Shown here: positions 10,101 to 22,679 of the stretch, in pieces
How positions within the stretch are numbered: position 1 is the first letter of the stretch
How the letters are laid out: each line of letters begins with the position of its first letter
Source of the DNA: Ehretia macrophylla
Taxonomy: Eukaryota; Streptophyta; Magnoliopsida; Boraginales; Ehretiaceae
NCBI GenBank assembly: GCA_037974665.1
Contig: CM075767.1
Coordinates: 26,065,498 to 26,129,497, forward strand
Reading direction: 5' to 3'
Length of the DNA: 64,000 nucleotides
Translations under genes and position numbers: made by a program
The notes under the pieces: model-generated
Told to the model about the DNA's origin: nothing
Database searches by the model: none
What the model saw: only the letters and a program-made list of their open reading frames with translations

Positions 10101-12865
10101 AAAAGGCTTTAACACAGTGATTAAGACTATTTCAGGAGGATTAGCAGTTAGGGGAGAATTCTCTGCCGCGAGAAAGTCTATGTCAGAGAGGTCGGGGAAG
10201 AGCCGACATGGAAGATTTCGAGAAGATGAGAAATGTTGACCTTCACAGACGAGGATTTGAAGGGGTTCATACTCCCACATGATGACCTTTTGGTGATCAG
10301 TGTCATAATTTCGAACTTCGAAATGAGAAAGGTCATGAATACTAGGATCTCGACAAATGTGTTGCTCCTGAGTAGTTTTATGAGAATAGGGCTGAACAAA
10401 AATAGTTTGATGCCACTGAGGAGTTCTTTGGCTGGGTTCAAGGGCACTAGGTGTGAAGTTGAGGGTTACATCAAGTTGTCGCTGACCATTGGAGATGACG
10501 ATCGAAAGGTCATTATAATGACCAACTTCATCATTGTTGACTGCAGCTCGACCTATAATGCCATCCTAGGGAGGGTGACCCTGAACAACTTCAGAGTTGT
10601 TCTATCGACTTACCATTAGGTGCTGAAACTGTTGTCCCCTGAGGGAGTGGTGGAGATCCGAAGAAATCAGATGGTAGCTCAGGAATGTTATGCTACCTCT
10701 CTAAGGCCCAAATACCGAGCAGATTGGGAACCAGATTTTGCCCGAGGAGAAGAAGGACTCAAAAAGAGGTACATCTGCTGAGGAGTTGAAAATGGTGTAG
10801 ATGTATAAACAACACAAAAAGGCCAAGATTAGGAATGACCTATAAAAGCAAATGAAGAAAGGTATAACTAATTTTCTTTTAAATAATGAAGATATATTTG
10901 CTTGGGATAATACTGACATGACAGGGTTAAGTTCGAGCGTTATAGCTCACCATTGGAATGTCGACCCGGCTTATCGGCCAGTCCAGCAAAAAAGGAAAAA
11001 CTTCAGTGTAGATAAACAGAAAATAATAGTCGAGGAAGTGGAAAGACTATTGGATGCTGGTTACATTAAAGAAATATTTTACCCAACATAGTTATCAAAT
11101 GTGGTACTTGTGCCAAAATCCTCGGGTAAATGGAGACTATGCATCGACTTTACTGACCTTAACAAGGCCTGCCCAAAGAACTGTTATCCATTGCCAAGGA
11201 TTGATCAGATGGTGGATGCAACATCGGGATATGAATTATTGACCTTCATGGATGCCTTTAAAGGTTATAACCAAATCATGATGGCACCTGAGGACAAGGA
11301 AAAAACTGCTTTTATAATGGATAAAAGATTATACTACTATGAGGTAATGCCATTCGGATTGAAAAATACGGGGGCTATTTACCAAGGATGGTTAACAAGG
11401 TGTTCAAGAATCAAATCAAGAGAAATATGGAGATATATATTGATGATATGCTAGTCAAAAGTAATAAAGTTGAGGATCACCTCGACGACCATGCCTAGGC
11501 CTTCAATACTATGAGAAAGTTTGTAATCAAGCTCAACCCTGAAAAATATGCTTTTGGAGTAGAAACAAGGAAGTTCTTAGGCTTCATGGTAACAACCCAA
11601 GAAATAGAAGCCAACCTGACCAATATTCAAGCAATTTTGGACCTTGATCCTCTGAAATATGTCAAGGATATGCAAATCCTGGCCGAAAAAGTCGTAGCTT
11701 TAAGTCGTTTCATGTCACGGTCCACAGACAAATGTGCCTCTTTCTTCAAAATTCTGAGGCAAAAGGTTTTGAATAGACGGATGAATGTGCAAAAGCTTTT
11801 CGAGAATTAGAGAAGTACGTAGCATCACTACGCCTGCTATCTCGACCCGAGGAGGGGGAAGAACCCATACTATATTTGGCAAGTTCTGAGGTAGCAGTGG
11901 TGGCAGTTTTAGTCCGAGAAGAAGGAAAAGATTAGAAGCCAATGTATTATGTCAGCAGAATGTTGAGAGGAACAGAACTCTAGTACACAACAATGGAAAA
12001 AATGGCTCTAGCTTTGGTTACAGCTTCTCGAAAATTAAAACCATACTTTGATACTCATCTAATCAAAGTCATGACAGATGTCCCGTTGAAGATAGTATTG
12101 CATCGACCCGAGGTGTCAAGATGGTTGATGAAGTGGACAGTGGAATTGGGACAATTCGATATTACCTATCAACCGAGGATGGCTATAAAAGTTCAGGCAG
12201 TGGTTGATTTTTGGTAAAATCCACAGGAAGATCAGAAGAGGATGATTCGGGGGCTTGGCAAATCCAAGTAGATAGGGCCTCAGGTAAACAAAGCAATGGA
12301 GCTGGAGTAGTAATACACAACCCTTCGCAAAATGAGTATCAATATTCATTAAAATTTTCCTTCCCAGCATCCAATAACGAGGCCGAATATGAAGCATTGG
12401 TAGTTGGTATAAATACGGCCACGATGCTTAGGGCGAAGTCTATAAAGGCTTTTACAGACTCTCAGTTGGTGACCAACCAAGTAACTGGGGAATTCGAGGC
12501 AAAAGATACAACCATGATAGCATACCTCAACAAAGTGAAAATGTTGATTTCTAAACTTAAAAAGTTTACTATACAGCAAATCTTGAGGTCAGAAAATGAG
12601 AAAGTTGACACTCTGTCGAGGTTGGCACTTGAAAAGACCCGACCATCGTTAGTAAAGATCGAGCAAATCTCATAGCCCAGCGTAAAGATTGGGAGTGAGA
12701 AGGTTGTACTAATAGAAGAAAGACTGGACTGGACGAAACCGTACGGGCATATCTGTAGCATGGCAAACTTCCCAAGGATGAACATATGACTTAACAGCTT
12801 GAACGACAGGCCTCGAGGTTTGTAATGATGGGGAAATGCTGTATATATAAAGGGAAAGCGGCGCG
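10100..12865 (+). pseudogene. pol: Gypsy pol: protease, RT, RNase H, second RNase H; integrase deleted
   Basis: Protease region (10233-10619): the usual catalytic Asp-Thr-Gly reads Asn-Thr-Arg, while the downstream DCSSTYNAILGR motif is intact. RT (about 10985-11660): VPKSSGKWRLCIDFTDLNKA, MPFGLKN, and a YIDDM active site near 11434 that lies in another frame because of a frameshift near 11385. First RNase H (about 11800-12210): EGEEPILYLASSEVAV, MYYVSRML, then TDVPLKIVLHRPE. Second, archaeal-type RNase H (12211-12675): GAGVVIHNPS, ASNNEAEYEAL, TDSQLVTNQV, NEKVDTLSRLA. After that a short LERQASRFVMMGKCCIYKG segment corresponds to the linker before integrase; the sequence then jumps to the 3' UTR. 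No HHCC or DDE integrase residues are present. Confidence 0.8.
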
Positions 12866-13041
12866 AATCTCGAAGCAGGAGGCATCATGACCGTTCAGTC
12901 AAAGAGGCGTGCGATTGTTACGCCGTCATAAAAACGTGAGAATTGAAGCGTTGCCGAAATTATTACGCAGCATTTAAGAAAAGAGAATTATTACAGAACT
13001 CCCGAGGCCTCTCCTAGGCCTCGGATGTTCAGGGGGGCAAG

Positions 13042-13407
13042 TGATATGGACATAAAATAATGGATATATGCAATTACTTAAATGCCCAAATAGAAAAAAG
13101 AAACTTTTATCAGCAAGACATTTGTCACAAAAATAGAGTACAAGGACAGGTAGGGACCACCAAAAAAGATTCTCAAACATTACTATAAATGGTACAAGGA
13201 AAGTGACTGAAAGTAACTCATTCATTCTATTGCTAAATTTGTCATTAATTGTTGGATTCATACCCGAGTCAACTTACTAATTCTCTCGCCTGAGGAAGAA
13301 CGCTGGAGATAACCCTCGTCGTCCCTTTCCTTTACTTGTGCAGGATCTCAGCTCGGTCAAAGGCTAAACAGGTTCTTAGCTCGGCTCGGCAAATTGCATA
13401 TCTAACA
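13042..13407 (+). repeat. Gypsy 3' LTR
   Basis: Same length as the 5' LTR, starts TGATATGGACATAAAATAAT and ends ATCTAACA. Many of the differences from the 5' copy are transitions. Confidence 0.9.
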
Positions 13408-13412
13408 GTTTC

Positions 13413-13729
13413 AAATAATAATTTAGGGGTCTACTGGTACGATTCTTGCTTCAAGTGCAAGAGGTCTCAAGATTAATTGTCAAAATGTGCAACATCTTTA
13501 TAATGTAAAATTAGATTAAGTCTTCTTTAGATTTATTAATAATAATAATGATAATAATTTAGAGGATAAATTATCCCTTCACTTATACATTAGGGATAGG
13601 TTGGAATTAACCTCTCCACTTATTACATCAATGTCGATATCATTCATTTATGTCATTGCATGTAGCCCTACCCTTCTAACCTCATCCTCAGGGGCAATAC
13701 TTGGGGGCATGGGGGGGGGGGTAATTTGG

Positions 13730-13770
<41 letters not shown>
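13413..13770. other. Intergenic DNA ending in (TA)n
   Basis: A phrase resembling one arm of a foldback element (AGGATAAATTATCCCTTCAC, about 13562) has no partner. A run of G and a (TA)n array of about 40 bp at 13731-13770 form the target into which the next element inserted. Confidence 0.5.
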
Positions 13771-13773
<3 letters not shown>

Positions 13774-14569
13774 AAAATCTCACTACAAGTCCCCATTGTT
13801 TTCTTTTGTTTCAAACTAGTTTCCATTGTTTTAACTATTCCAAATTAATCTCCAATGTTTTAAAAAAAGTCTCAAGTTAGTCTCTTCTGTTAAAAATATA
13901 ACTGATAACCTATTAAATGACTAAAATATCCTTAAGACCTAATTAAAATTACTAAACCCCCTATCCCCTACCCATCTGATCCCCACCCCCGCTCCTAACA
14001 AAAAAAAAAAAAAAAACCCCACCCCCTACCCCATCCCCCCAACCTCACCCCCACCCCGCTACCCCATCCTTATCTGACCAAAAAAAACACAAAAATAGGT
14101 ATGTCTATTGTGTATGGTGTGATTCATATGTGTGTTTTATATGTGTGTACATATATGTGATTTATATGTATATATGTGTATTGTATATATGTGTGTCATG
14201 TGTGTGTGTTGTATATATGAGTGTTGTGTGTGTTGGTTGTATATATGTTTGTTGTGTATGTGTGTTGTATTAGGAGATGGTTAGTGGGTGGCGGTAATTG
14301 TGTGGTATGTGTATGTGTGTGTATTGTGCATGTTATTTGTGTGTGTTTTATGTGTTGGTGGTGGTAGGGGTATTAAGAAGAAGATAGATGTTTTTACCAT
14401 TTTACCCCCTTATTACTGTTCATTTATATTAAGTTTAACACCTAGTTTAACAGAAGGGACTAACTTGAGACTTTTTTTGAAATATTGGGAAATAGTTTGG
14501 GACAATTGAAATAATGGGAACTAGTTTGGGACAAAAGAAAACAATGGAAACTTGTAGTGAGATTTTCCC
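13771..14569. mobile_element. Mutator-like foldback element in a (TA)n target
   Basis: Terminal inverted repeats over 130 bp with few mismatches. The left arm starts GGGAAAATCTCACTACAAGT; the right arm, read inward, starts identically. Each arm contains iterated phrases such as AACTAGTTTCCATTGTTTT and GTCTCAAGTTAGTC. The interior has C-rich, A-rich and TG-rich tracts (13980-14340). Both flanks are TATATATA, so a target duplication is likely but its length cannot be fixed. The ORF at 14288-14509 is a reading of the TG-rich tract. Confidence 0.8.
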
Positions 14570-14697
14570 TATATATATATAATATTTTTTTATTTACAAA
14601 AATTTATGTAATATTTTAAAAAATTAAAACATTCGATCTCTTTATTTTTTTAATTGAATTTTAACCTCCAAATTTAAACTTTTGGTTCCGCCCCTGC
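14570..14697. mobile_element. Possible hAT MITE end
   Basis: GGTTCCGCCCCTG at 14685-14697 is the complement of a CAGGGGCGG-type hAT terminus. The other end is not visible, possibly removed when the element to its left inserted. Confidence 0.3.
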
Positions 14698-14875
14698 TCC
14701 TTCTAAAGATTTAAAAAAATGTAGTACAAATATTAAAAGAAAAAAGAAGCAATGTGAAACTTCAATTGAAGAGAGAAGGATTGCTAGTAATCGAAATGAT
14801 GTTAACGAACAAGAGACTGATATATGATTGTTCAATTTATAACGTTGCGTCTTAGAGTTGAGCACTCTTAACTCT

Positions 14876-15530
14876 AGGCTTGTTTGTTAACCGAGTCGAG
14901 CTCGTAAAAGTAAAATAAATAAACAAATATATATACACACTATAGTTTTATATATTTAAGTTGCATTTACATATGGTAATACAATTTTGACCAAAAAAAC
15001 AAACTTACGATAACTTACCAATCGCATTTGGAATATATATATAAACATAGAGTGAGACAGATTTCTAGCCATGTTTAAGACAATATTAATACAGCATAAA
15101 CTATGTTAATATTTTACACAAATGTTTGTAGCAATTACAAAAATTACTTTTTAAAAAGAAAGTTCAAGATAAAAAGAATGGCTTTTGGACACCATATACA
15201 TATCAGATTTAAATTTTGGACTCTAGCTGTGAAGCTCGGCTTGTTCAAGCTAATGCCCCTATTCAAACCCTACTCTATCAAAAAACTAAGTCAAGCTCGG
15301 CTTATTTGTTATTGAACGTCTAATGCGGCTCTCTTGCAAATCCTACTCTATCAAAAAAACTAAATACCTCTATTCACTAGGTTACCAAACTCCTAAGTGT
15401 CACCAATATTCTCAGCTCATTAAATAAATGAATCGACATCGAGCTTGACTCATTTAGTAATTAAGCCAAGCTCGACCATTCAAAGTTTAGCTTAGCTCAA
15501 CTCGACACGACTCGTTTCGTTTTTAGGCCT
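14876..15530. mobile_element. Foldback element with GAGCTCG-type termini
   Basis: The left end AGGCTTGTTTGTTAACCGAG faces a right end that reads, on the other strand, AGGCCTAAAAACGAAACGAG. Both continue into GTCGAGCTC/GTCGAGTTG phrases. Further AGCTCGGCTTGTTC and CAAGCTCGGCTTATT phrases occur inside (15230-15305). Superfamily not assigned; no target duplication seen. Confidence 0.4.
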
Positions 15531-18032
15531 AGTCCCACTACCCGAATTGGTCTCAATTTGATATTTGGCCAACCTTGTCCCTTTTAACGTCCAAATTCGG
15601 TTTGGGTTGGTGATCTACAAAAGTTAGTCCTTGGTTGGACCAAGTTCATCTATTGCTATTCATAATTGGGCCACACACCCTAAAGTTAGCGTGTTGGTAT
15701 TTATGGTTTAAGGCTAAAGTGATAAGGTTCTTACTTCATCAATCTTCCACAAACAACCTCACCACCCCCACCCCCCCCCCCCCCCCCAACTCGAGCATAT
15801 TACTCTAAAGAAGACTACATTACATCCATCCAAAAGTTATAAATCATATAGGGTATTAGTATGCTGCAATGCATGTTCTAGCCTAGTCAAGAAATAAATA
15901 AATAGCAAGGTATAAATTCAAACTTAAAATTTTAGTCACGACCATCTCCTCCTTTTTTTACTATTAAAGAATGTGAAAGGAGAAGGAGATATATATCATC
16001 CTATTTGAGTTAATGCGTTCATTGTCTTTTTTCTTTACCTTGATCTCCACTTGTGGTAGCAATAAATGCAAAACAAACCAAATACGCTACAATTTAGTCT
16101 CATATGGTTAGTGAAAAACATGGAACAAAATTGTCAATTTTTCTTTCCAATATTTGATTATACGTAGGGCAGTGTTTGATCCAAAAACAAAGCATTAATT
16201 GATTGTTAATCCACATATCGAGGTGATAAAGAGTAGTATTGGCTGTGTAGATTCTGACCAACAAAAAAATCCATGTCTCTGAAATGCATATCACACAAGG
16301 TTGTCAAGCCAATTTATCATCCGACATATTTAGAACCCAATATGTAAAGGACCTCATATGGTTGAGCCCATCAAAGATTTAGCCCCATTTGCTTCTTGGC
16401 TATGAAGTTTTGTCTTGGCCTGACATCTTCATACGTGTAACAGTCAATGAATCAATATCTAGGTTGCAATACATCTACCTTAATACTGGTAAATACTTTC
16501 TAAGTCTTTTTTTTTTTTCTTTCTTTCTTTCTCTTGCTAATATTTCTATGTTTTTTATATAGCGTTGAGGTAAAAATCTACCGATCTAAATTCTCAAGTT
16601 GGGTGAGTGGTTTTCGAGTTTGCTCTCTACAAAATAACTAAAGAATCAAACGTGGGATATATCTCGGGGATAATTCCGATACTCAATTAAGTATCTGATA
16701 TCGAATTAAATAAAGCTATAAAGTCAATAGATAGTTATTATGCTCACGTGCAATTACCTTTTTATGTCTTCAGAATTTGTTATTTATAGATAACTGCGAT
16801 AAGGGTCCCAACGTCATGTCATACAAAAAAAACAGAAATTGATGCTCGGAGGATCATTTATTGTCGGGAATTCCACCATTGTCCTTTTACCGATTTGCCC
16901 TTACTTATTGGTGGCCATTTTTCTCTTTTGTCCTCTGGTTTATTTTACCCCTCCTTATTAGATGGAAAATAATTTGAAAAAGCCTTTCGTGTCACACCAA
17001 GATCTAAATACCGAAACATATAACCTTACCAGAAGCATGATTCAAGTTAGTTAAAGATAAAACCTATCAAGACTAGTCTCATGGATAATAGCCTTTGAAC
17101 TTATTTGAACTTGAAATGTAAATAAATCTCCTGCCCACACTACAAACACTCTACTACTAAACTAACCTTATTTAGAAGTTGTATGATAAGAGTTAGTGAA
17201 ACACAAACGCTAGCAAGACTAGCTTTAAAAATAATCGTTTTTTGACTAATTCAAATATAAAGCGTGAACAAATTTACCGGTCATATTTTAAACGTTCTAT
17301 CACTAAACTAATTGTTGCGGTTGTTAACATTTCTAAGTTGCAACTTGCCATAAGGCCATACGTACGATTTCGAGCCCCAAACTTGTGCCTCTGCTACCTT
17401 GTTGCTAAAGATTCTCTTGAACCGGATCCAAGAAACTATAAATAGTGTTGAACTTAAAGATAAGACATAGAGATACACTTCGGCCCTACAAATGACAATT
17501 TTGTACGTTAAAATACGAACAATATTGCAATTTATCAAAGTTAATGAATCAAAAAAGAAGTCGGCCACAGTTCAGGATTATTATTTAACCTAAATTTGAC
17601 TTAGTTGCAATCAATGAAACATATTTAAGGCCGACCACGAATGATTTCTAGTAAATGATTTCTGACTTTGACATATTTCGGAGCTTATAATGTTGTCTCA
17701 TTGAAATGATATTTATTAGGGCCATCTCTCATAATCACCATGTTAATTACTAATCATTCACATGCTAATTTCATTTGCTTTTATCTAAAGCCTTCATAAA
17801 GTAAAAAGATAGTGAATATGAAGGAAACAATAATGTGGATTCGAGACGTGGGTCCAAAAAGCAAGGTTAATTTGTAAAAATTAAGATTTGGTCGTAAGAC
17901 TTTTAACATGCGTCTTCTCGTTGCTTTACTTATTTCCTCGCAATTTCCTTTTTTTTTTCCTCAGTAATTTTCTCGCAATTTCGTCATCTAATACTACTAA
18001 TTGACACTTGCTTCATTTCTTATTTTTGTTCT
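15531..18032. other. Intergenic DNA with a possible decayed LTR
   Basis: A poly(C) run lies at 15767-15787. The stretch 16560-16960 (CTCGGGGATAATTCCGATAC, then TTATTTATAGATAACTGCG) has the layout of the reverse-oriented solo LTR at 18033, but its ends could not be located. The small ORFs at 16100-16294 and 17242-17568 resemble nothing known to me. Confidence 0.35.
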
Positions 18033-18470
18033 TGATAAGGGTTGAAGTTTGCTTCGACTTGAGCTCAGCAAATATTTGCACAAAAAATAAGGAATCGCGG
18101 GGGTTACGACCCCCGTATTTCTCATTCGGTATGAAAATTAATTAATATGTCCGAACTCAAATAACTGCGGTAAGTAAAGAGTAATTAATGACTACGAGTT
18201 AACTTGAATGTAAGTATTGAAAGGGGTATTTATATTAGCTACTAATTTGGGCAGCATTAAATGCTTAATTCTGCGAGGCACTGGTCACATCTGCCCGAGC
18301 TGATTGTCGGATGGGTAAAGCCTTTATCTAACGGATAATACCTTTATATTTTATCCAACATTAAATGCCGAGGTCGAGCTCCAGCTAAGGGATATGATGG
18401 ATAGCTCAAGGTTCGGGTGCGGGTCAGGTCATGCCCCACAGACACCCGGGTCGGGTCTAAACCCATATCA
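18033..18470 (-). repeat. Solo LTR, minus orientation
   Basis: Read on the minus strand it starts TGATATGGGTTTAGACCCG and ends CAACCCTTATCA, like the plus-strand solo LTR at 34438-34844 (TGATATGGGTATAAAAATGC to ACACCTTATCA). Flanks are GTTCT and ATTCT, a probable 5-bp duplication with one change. A TATA-like box (AATATAAATACCCC, minus strand) lies near 18226. There is no internal domain, so this is a product of LTR-LTR recombination. Confidence 0.65.
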
Positions 18471-19332
18471 ATTCTGAATAGTGTAACTGTAATATATTAA
18501 TAATCCAAAATAAAGTTGTTGGGGGTAAAAATGGTCTTAGGTTGTAACTGGCTTGGATACAACAGACGGTCATGATTCATAGAGGGCCTCGACACCAGAT
18601 AGAACACCCACTTTGAGGCCCATGCAGGCCCAAGATTCGAACCACAGCCATCTAGGAAATAGAGGTTGTTTGGAGAATGATACGGTCACTGCTAAGGATA
18701 AGGGTAAGACCCCTAGTTAAAGGGGTTGAGTTCGTTAGGTCTACAATAGTTACAAATTAGTTGATTCCTATTGCAAAAAAGTCATCCAACGAAAGATATG
18801 CTAATTGTCACAAGATGTTCGATGTCCAATTTACTAAAAGATCAATTTTATTTTCAACACAATTTTGTAACTTTATCAGTAAATTTGTTAGACCAACTCT
18901 AATAGTATCCGTACATAAATTTTTACCCCACACATGTAAGGAAAGGAACAGTGCAAATCTATTTTAAAAATCTCTACATGTAGGGGAGAAGATAAAATCC
19001 CATATCCTATTCCTTAAAATCTATCAAAGGTCAAAAGAGCAAAATTTATGAAATGTAGGAAAGATATTTGAGTAAAATTAAAATAGGATATCCCTAAACT
19101 AAGAGATTAAATAAATGTAGGGAAGCTTTTAGAGTAAAATTAAAATAGAGAATTTCTAAGTATAGGAAAGTTGCTCCAAATTCCCTAGATATAGGGAGAA
19201 AAATAGAAAAGTTGTTAAAGTTACTCTTAACTTATCATTTTATTGTAATGGGAGTCTCAAAAAATAGAAAAGAAATGCGAATGCAGAGGAAGTGAAATTT
19301 GAGGCAATTTTTTACACAATTTGTTGTAAGTT
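18471..19332. other. Intergenic DNA, nothing recognised
   Basis: A tRNA B-box-like string on the minus strand near 18635 was examined and rejected. Repeated phrases such as AGGGAAGCTTTTAGAGTAAA near 19060-19160 suggest an old short duplication. Confidence 0.4.
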
Positions 19333-19460
19333 TTAGGCTCTGTTTGGCTTAACTTTTAAATCTCTAAAAGCGCTTTTGGTTTGAAGCTGAAGCTCAACTA
19401 TGGCCTATTTTCTAAAGTGCTTTTAGGAAAAAGCTAAAGTTGAAAAAGCTAAAAAATGAG
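19333..19460. mobile_element. MITE terminus remnant (GGCTCTGTTTGGC type)
   Basis: GGCTCTGTTTGGCTTAAC at 19338, followed by AAAGCGCTTTTGG and AAAGTGCTTTTAGG phrases, is typical of hAT or Harbinger MITE ends. The opposite end was not found. Confidence 0.35.
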
Positions 19461-20385
19461 AAGTTCTAAATTAGAGTTTTTCAAAAAAAAAATTTGCAAT
19501 CCCTTTTTTCAATATGCGGGAAGTTGTTTTAATTTTTTTTTTTTGCAAAAATACCCGTTCTTATTTTTTCAAAACCCAATATTATCTTTAAAATTTATGA
19601 AAGCTTTCCATACCCTAGTACAAAGCATATTGTTCGTTGGTTTTTTTCTCCTGTTTCACCATAATTTTGCTCCCAAAAAGGAACAACAAACTAGTAAAGA
19701 TCAAATCATCGAGAGATAACAATATTATAGATTTATATCTAACTGATTGTTGTTGAATCACTTTTGGTTACTTTTGATTATTCTTTTAAGTTTGTCTTAA
19801 TCCCTTTCGATTTACTGTACCATAATTAATGTGAACAATTCTATCTATATGTGTTGTCGTAGCTTTTGATTTGAACATGTGTATTTTTTTACATATATAC
19901 TCTATATCTCGAGAACTAAGGTTTGTAAATATTTATTAGTATATATTTGTCAACATTTGGGTAATGCTTGGAAGCCATTAATAACACTGAAAAAAATGTA
20001 ATTTTTGAAAACGAAATCATTTAATTTGATGAACGTTGTTACATTCTTGTCACAAATTCAAATGGTGAACCACAATTTCGCATTCAATCAAGAGAGTTGG
20101 ACATGCACCATTAAAATTATAAAATCATGACAGCACTTAATACCACCAGTATCTCGGCAATCTTTTTATACATTCAATTACTGTCGGTTTTTGTCCCATT
20201 GGGCAATCTTTGTATCGACTTAGTTGTAAGTCTTTAGAAGTATAAAAACAGTAAAGACTTCTGTCAAACCTTTTAAATTGACAAGTTTTAAAAGCGTCTA
20301 AAATTCTGAATTTTTTTTTTGTTATAGTTTATGTTGACTTCGTCCAAAGGGTCGTTAGGCCTTGTTAGTTTAGAGTATTTGATGT
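19461..20385. other. AT-rich intergenic DNA, nothing recognised
   Basis: The ORF at 19456-19719 is phenylalanine-rich because of T tracts and is not supported as a gene. No RNA gene or paired repeat was recognised. Confidence 0.45.
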
Positions 20386-20395
20386 TATTTTATAT

Positions 20396-20864
20396 AGTAA
20401 ATGATTAAAATAATCTCTTATTTTTTAGTTTTGTAATATTTTTGTTTTTTATTTATGAATTGTGATATTTTAATTTTATATTTTTCATTTTGTGACGCCG
20501 TTAGTGTGTGGCACATGTGTCATTTGTCCCTCATTTTGAAGGGCCAAAATCGTCATTTTAGTTATTTTTTTTCTTCTTCTTCTTTGGCTCCTCCATCTTC
20601 ACACCATCACCACCGCACCATCATCACCTTCTTCTTCATCTTGATCACCACCATCACCAACTCTTTCTTATCACCATACCCAACGTCAACATCAGTAACA
20701 GATTATCACCACCATACTAAGCATCATAACCACCATACCCATCAACCCTTTATCACCACCGTCAAAAAACTAAGAAAGAAGGCAAATCTGCAAAATGAAA
20801 TCAGCATTCACCACTGATCAAATCTGCAAAACAAAATCAAATGCTATATGCAACCAAATCTTCA

Positions 20865-20915
<51 letters not shown>

Positions 20916-21461
20916 GAGTTTCGACAGCCTTGAAGCGCACCAAACGATTGAGAACGAAAAGAAGAAGATGATGGTGGCATCCCCGTCGTTCGCCACTCTC
21001 GGAGGTTGCCAGAGAAGGATGAAGATGGTGGTGGTTTGGCCATGGATGGTGGTTGTTGATGTAGGAGACAATGTTTTTATGTAAAACGATGAAAAGATTA
21101 AAGCATTTTGATGGGGTGTAATCAAAGAAGAAGAAGAAGATGAAGAATCGAAAAAAAAATTATGTTAATGGCTAATTAATTGTTGGTTTTACAATTGGGG
21201 CTGAATCTAGGGTTTTGCAATTTGGAGAAAATTGGGTTGGGTTGCAAATGAGTGCTATGACAAATTTACCTTTGCAAAATCTGACTTAAACAAGTCATAT
21301 GGCACGCACATGCAATAGGCGTTAAAAATTTGACAAAATTTAGAAAAAGGATCAATGTTGTCACAAAATAAAAAATATAAAATTAAAATATTACATTTTA
21401 TAAATGAAGAACGAAAATATTACAAATTTCAAAAATAAGAGATAATTTTAGTCATTTACTC
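20396..21461. mobile_element. Mutator-like foldback element with 10-bp target duplication
   Basis: The left arm starts AGTAAATGATTAAAATAATC. The right arm read inward has AGTAAATGACTAAAATTATC, and pairing continues for about 100 bp to TTTTGTGAC. The 10-mer TATTTTATAT lies on both sides (20386-20395 and 21462-21471), as expected for a Mutator-type insertion of 9-10 bp duplication. The interior has a CACCAT-rich tract (20600-20770), a (TA)n tract (20869-20908) and a GGTGGT-rich tract. The two ORFs inside are readings of these tracts. Confidence 0.8.
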
Positions 21462-21471
21462 TATTTTATAT

Positions 21472-22004
21472 TAGCGCTGTTAGTTTATGTGTAAATCATA
21501 ATCAACAATTGTGGCTCAACTATTTTCTTATTGGATCAACTACTAAATTAATGGTTTTAGTGTTATGAGTCAACTAATGAAGATAATAGCCAATGTTTCT
21601 GTACCTTTCTTATATTACAGGTTATACACCAATTAAAACCTCCTGGAACTTCGTGCAAGCAAGTGTCATTTTCTCCAATTTGCATATTATCATTTCTTGC
21701 AATGTGTATATCTGAATGATACTTTTAGTCATGTGGATATTTCTAAATAAAACAGTTAATACGACATTGTAGGATCTAAAGGAATTGGAATAACCATTTG
21801 AACTATATTTTTCTCTTATTTATTAGGTACTTTTGGCGTGAGATAATAGGTATTTTTTTATAATTGTTCCAATTTTTTATACATGTACTATAGGTATAAG
21901 GGCGTATTTGTAGTGATTTCCTTGTTGAGGCTTGGTGAGTGATAGTTATCTTTTTACATGAAGTCATTCATTTCTTTTATGATTAGTTAAATCTTATATT
22001 TTTT
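21472..22004. other. Intergenic or intronic DNA before the Myb/SANT-like relic
   Basis: No ORF. It ends in a polypyrimidine tract and AG (TTTTTTTCTAG near 22008) that could be the acceptor of an intron preceding the Harbinger ORF. Confidence 0.4.
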
Positions 22005-22008
22005 TCTA

Positions 22009-22640
22009 GATTGGTGGCACCAAACATAAGAACTGCTAGCACTTCCTCTCACAATGAAACTCAAAAAAGAACCAAGGCATTGTGGAATGAACCTATAATG
22101 GAGAAATTTATAAGAATTTGTGTAGCTAAAGTGCAGGCAGGTAATAGGCCAGGTACCCATTTCAATAAAGTTGGATAGAAAAATGTGATTACTAGGTTCA
22201 AGGAAGAGACAGAAAAGGACTACCAGTATAAGCAACTCAAAAAATAAGTGGGATAATCTTAAGGCACAGTGACAAGTTTGGAATAGGCTAATAGGCAAAG
22301 AAACTGGTCTAGGATAGGATGCTCAAAAGAAGACAATTACTGCGAGTGATGATTGGTGGGAAAGGAAGATATAGGTAATTTAAAATTTTAGTAATTGTAG
22401 AGTTAATGTCATAGGATTATGTGAAACCAAGTCTTGATTTTTGGCATGCAGGAAATACTTGACGCTATTAAGTTTAGGAAGAGTGGCTTGTTTATGGCAG
22501 ATGACATGGACATCCTATTTAAGGGTGTAGTGGCAACTGAAGAGTGTGCTTTTACTCCATCTGGTAACTAGGTAGTGCATGTCATGAATGAAAGTGAAGT
22601 AAGGGATAATGAAGAAGGTGATGGTGATTATGCGATAGGT
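22009..22640 (+). pseudogene. Harbinger-associated Myb/SANT-like protein, N-terminal part
   Basis: The conceptual reading contains KALWNEPIMEKFIRICVAKV, GNRPGTHFNKVG, KWDNLKAQ, GKETGLG, ASDDWWERKI and, after a probable intron at 22375-22451 (GT...AG), EILDAIKFRKSGLFMADDM. This is the Myb/SANT-like domain typical of the DNA-binding partner protein of plant PIF/Harbinger transposons. It is broken by several in-frame stops. Two replace conserved tryptophans (TAG after HFNKVG; TGA after LKAQ), and another TAG sits at the exon end. The C-terminal part of the same ORF is found about 8.4 kb downstream at 31003-31222, beyond the CACTA-like insertion. In the family this protein binds the transposon ends and helps the transposase enter the nucleus. 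Confidence 0.7.
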
Positions 22641-22679
22641 TGCTGGGTTAGATAACGTTAACACTACAAGAAAAACTAT

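Larger units (their letters stand above)
8217..13407 (+). mobile_element. Ty3/Gypsy LTR retrotransposon, Tat-like, decayed
   Basis: Two 366-bp LTRs (8217-8582 and 13042-13407) flank a decayed gag-pol. Flanking 5-mers are CTTTC (8212-8216) and GTTTC (13408-13412), a probable target duplication with one change. A primer-binding-like sequence TTGGCGCCATCTGTGGGA starts two bases after the 5' LTR. A purine-rich tract CAGGGGGGCAAG precedes the 3' LTR. By eye the LTRs differ at about 33 positions (roughly 9%), so this is an old insertion. Domain order is gag, protease, RT, RNase H, then a second RNase H. That dual RNase H layout is typical of the Tat group. The integrase is missing. Confidence 0.9.

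Noticed and set aside
18625..18650. tRNA-like B box (GGTTCGAATCT on the minus strand)
   Set aside because: No A box, anticodon arm or acceptor stem could be built around it.
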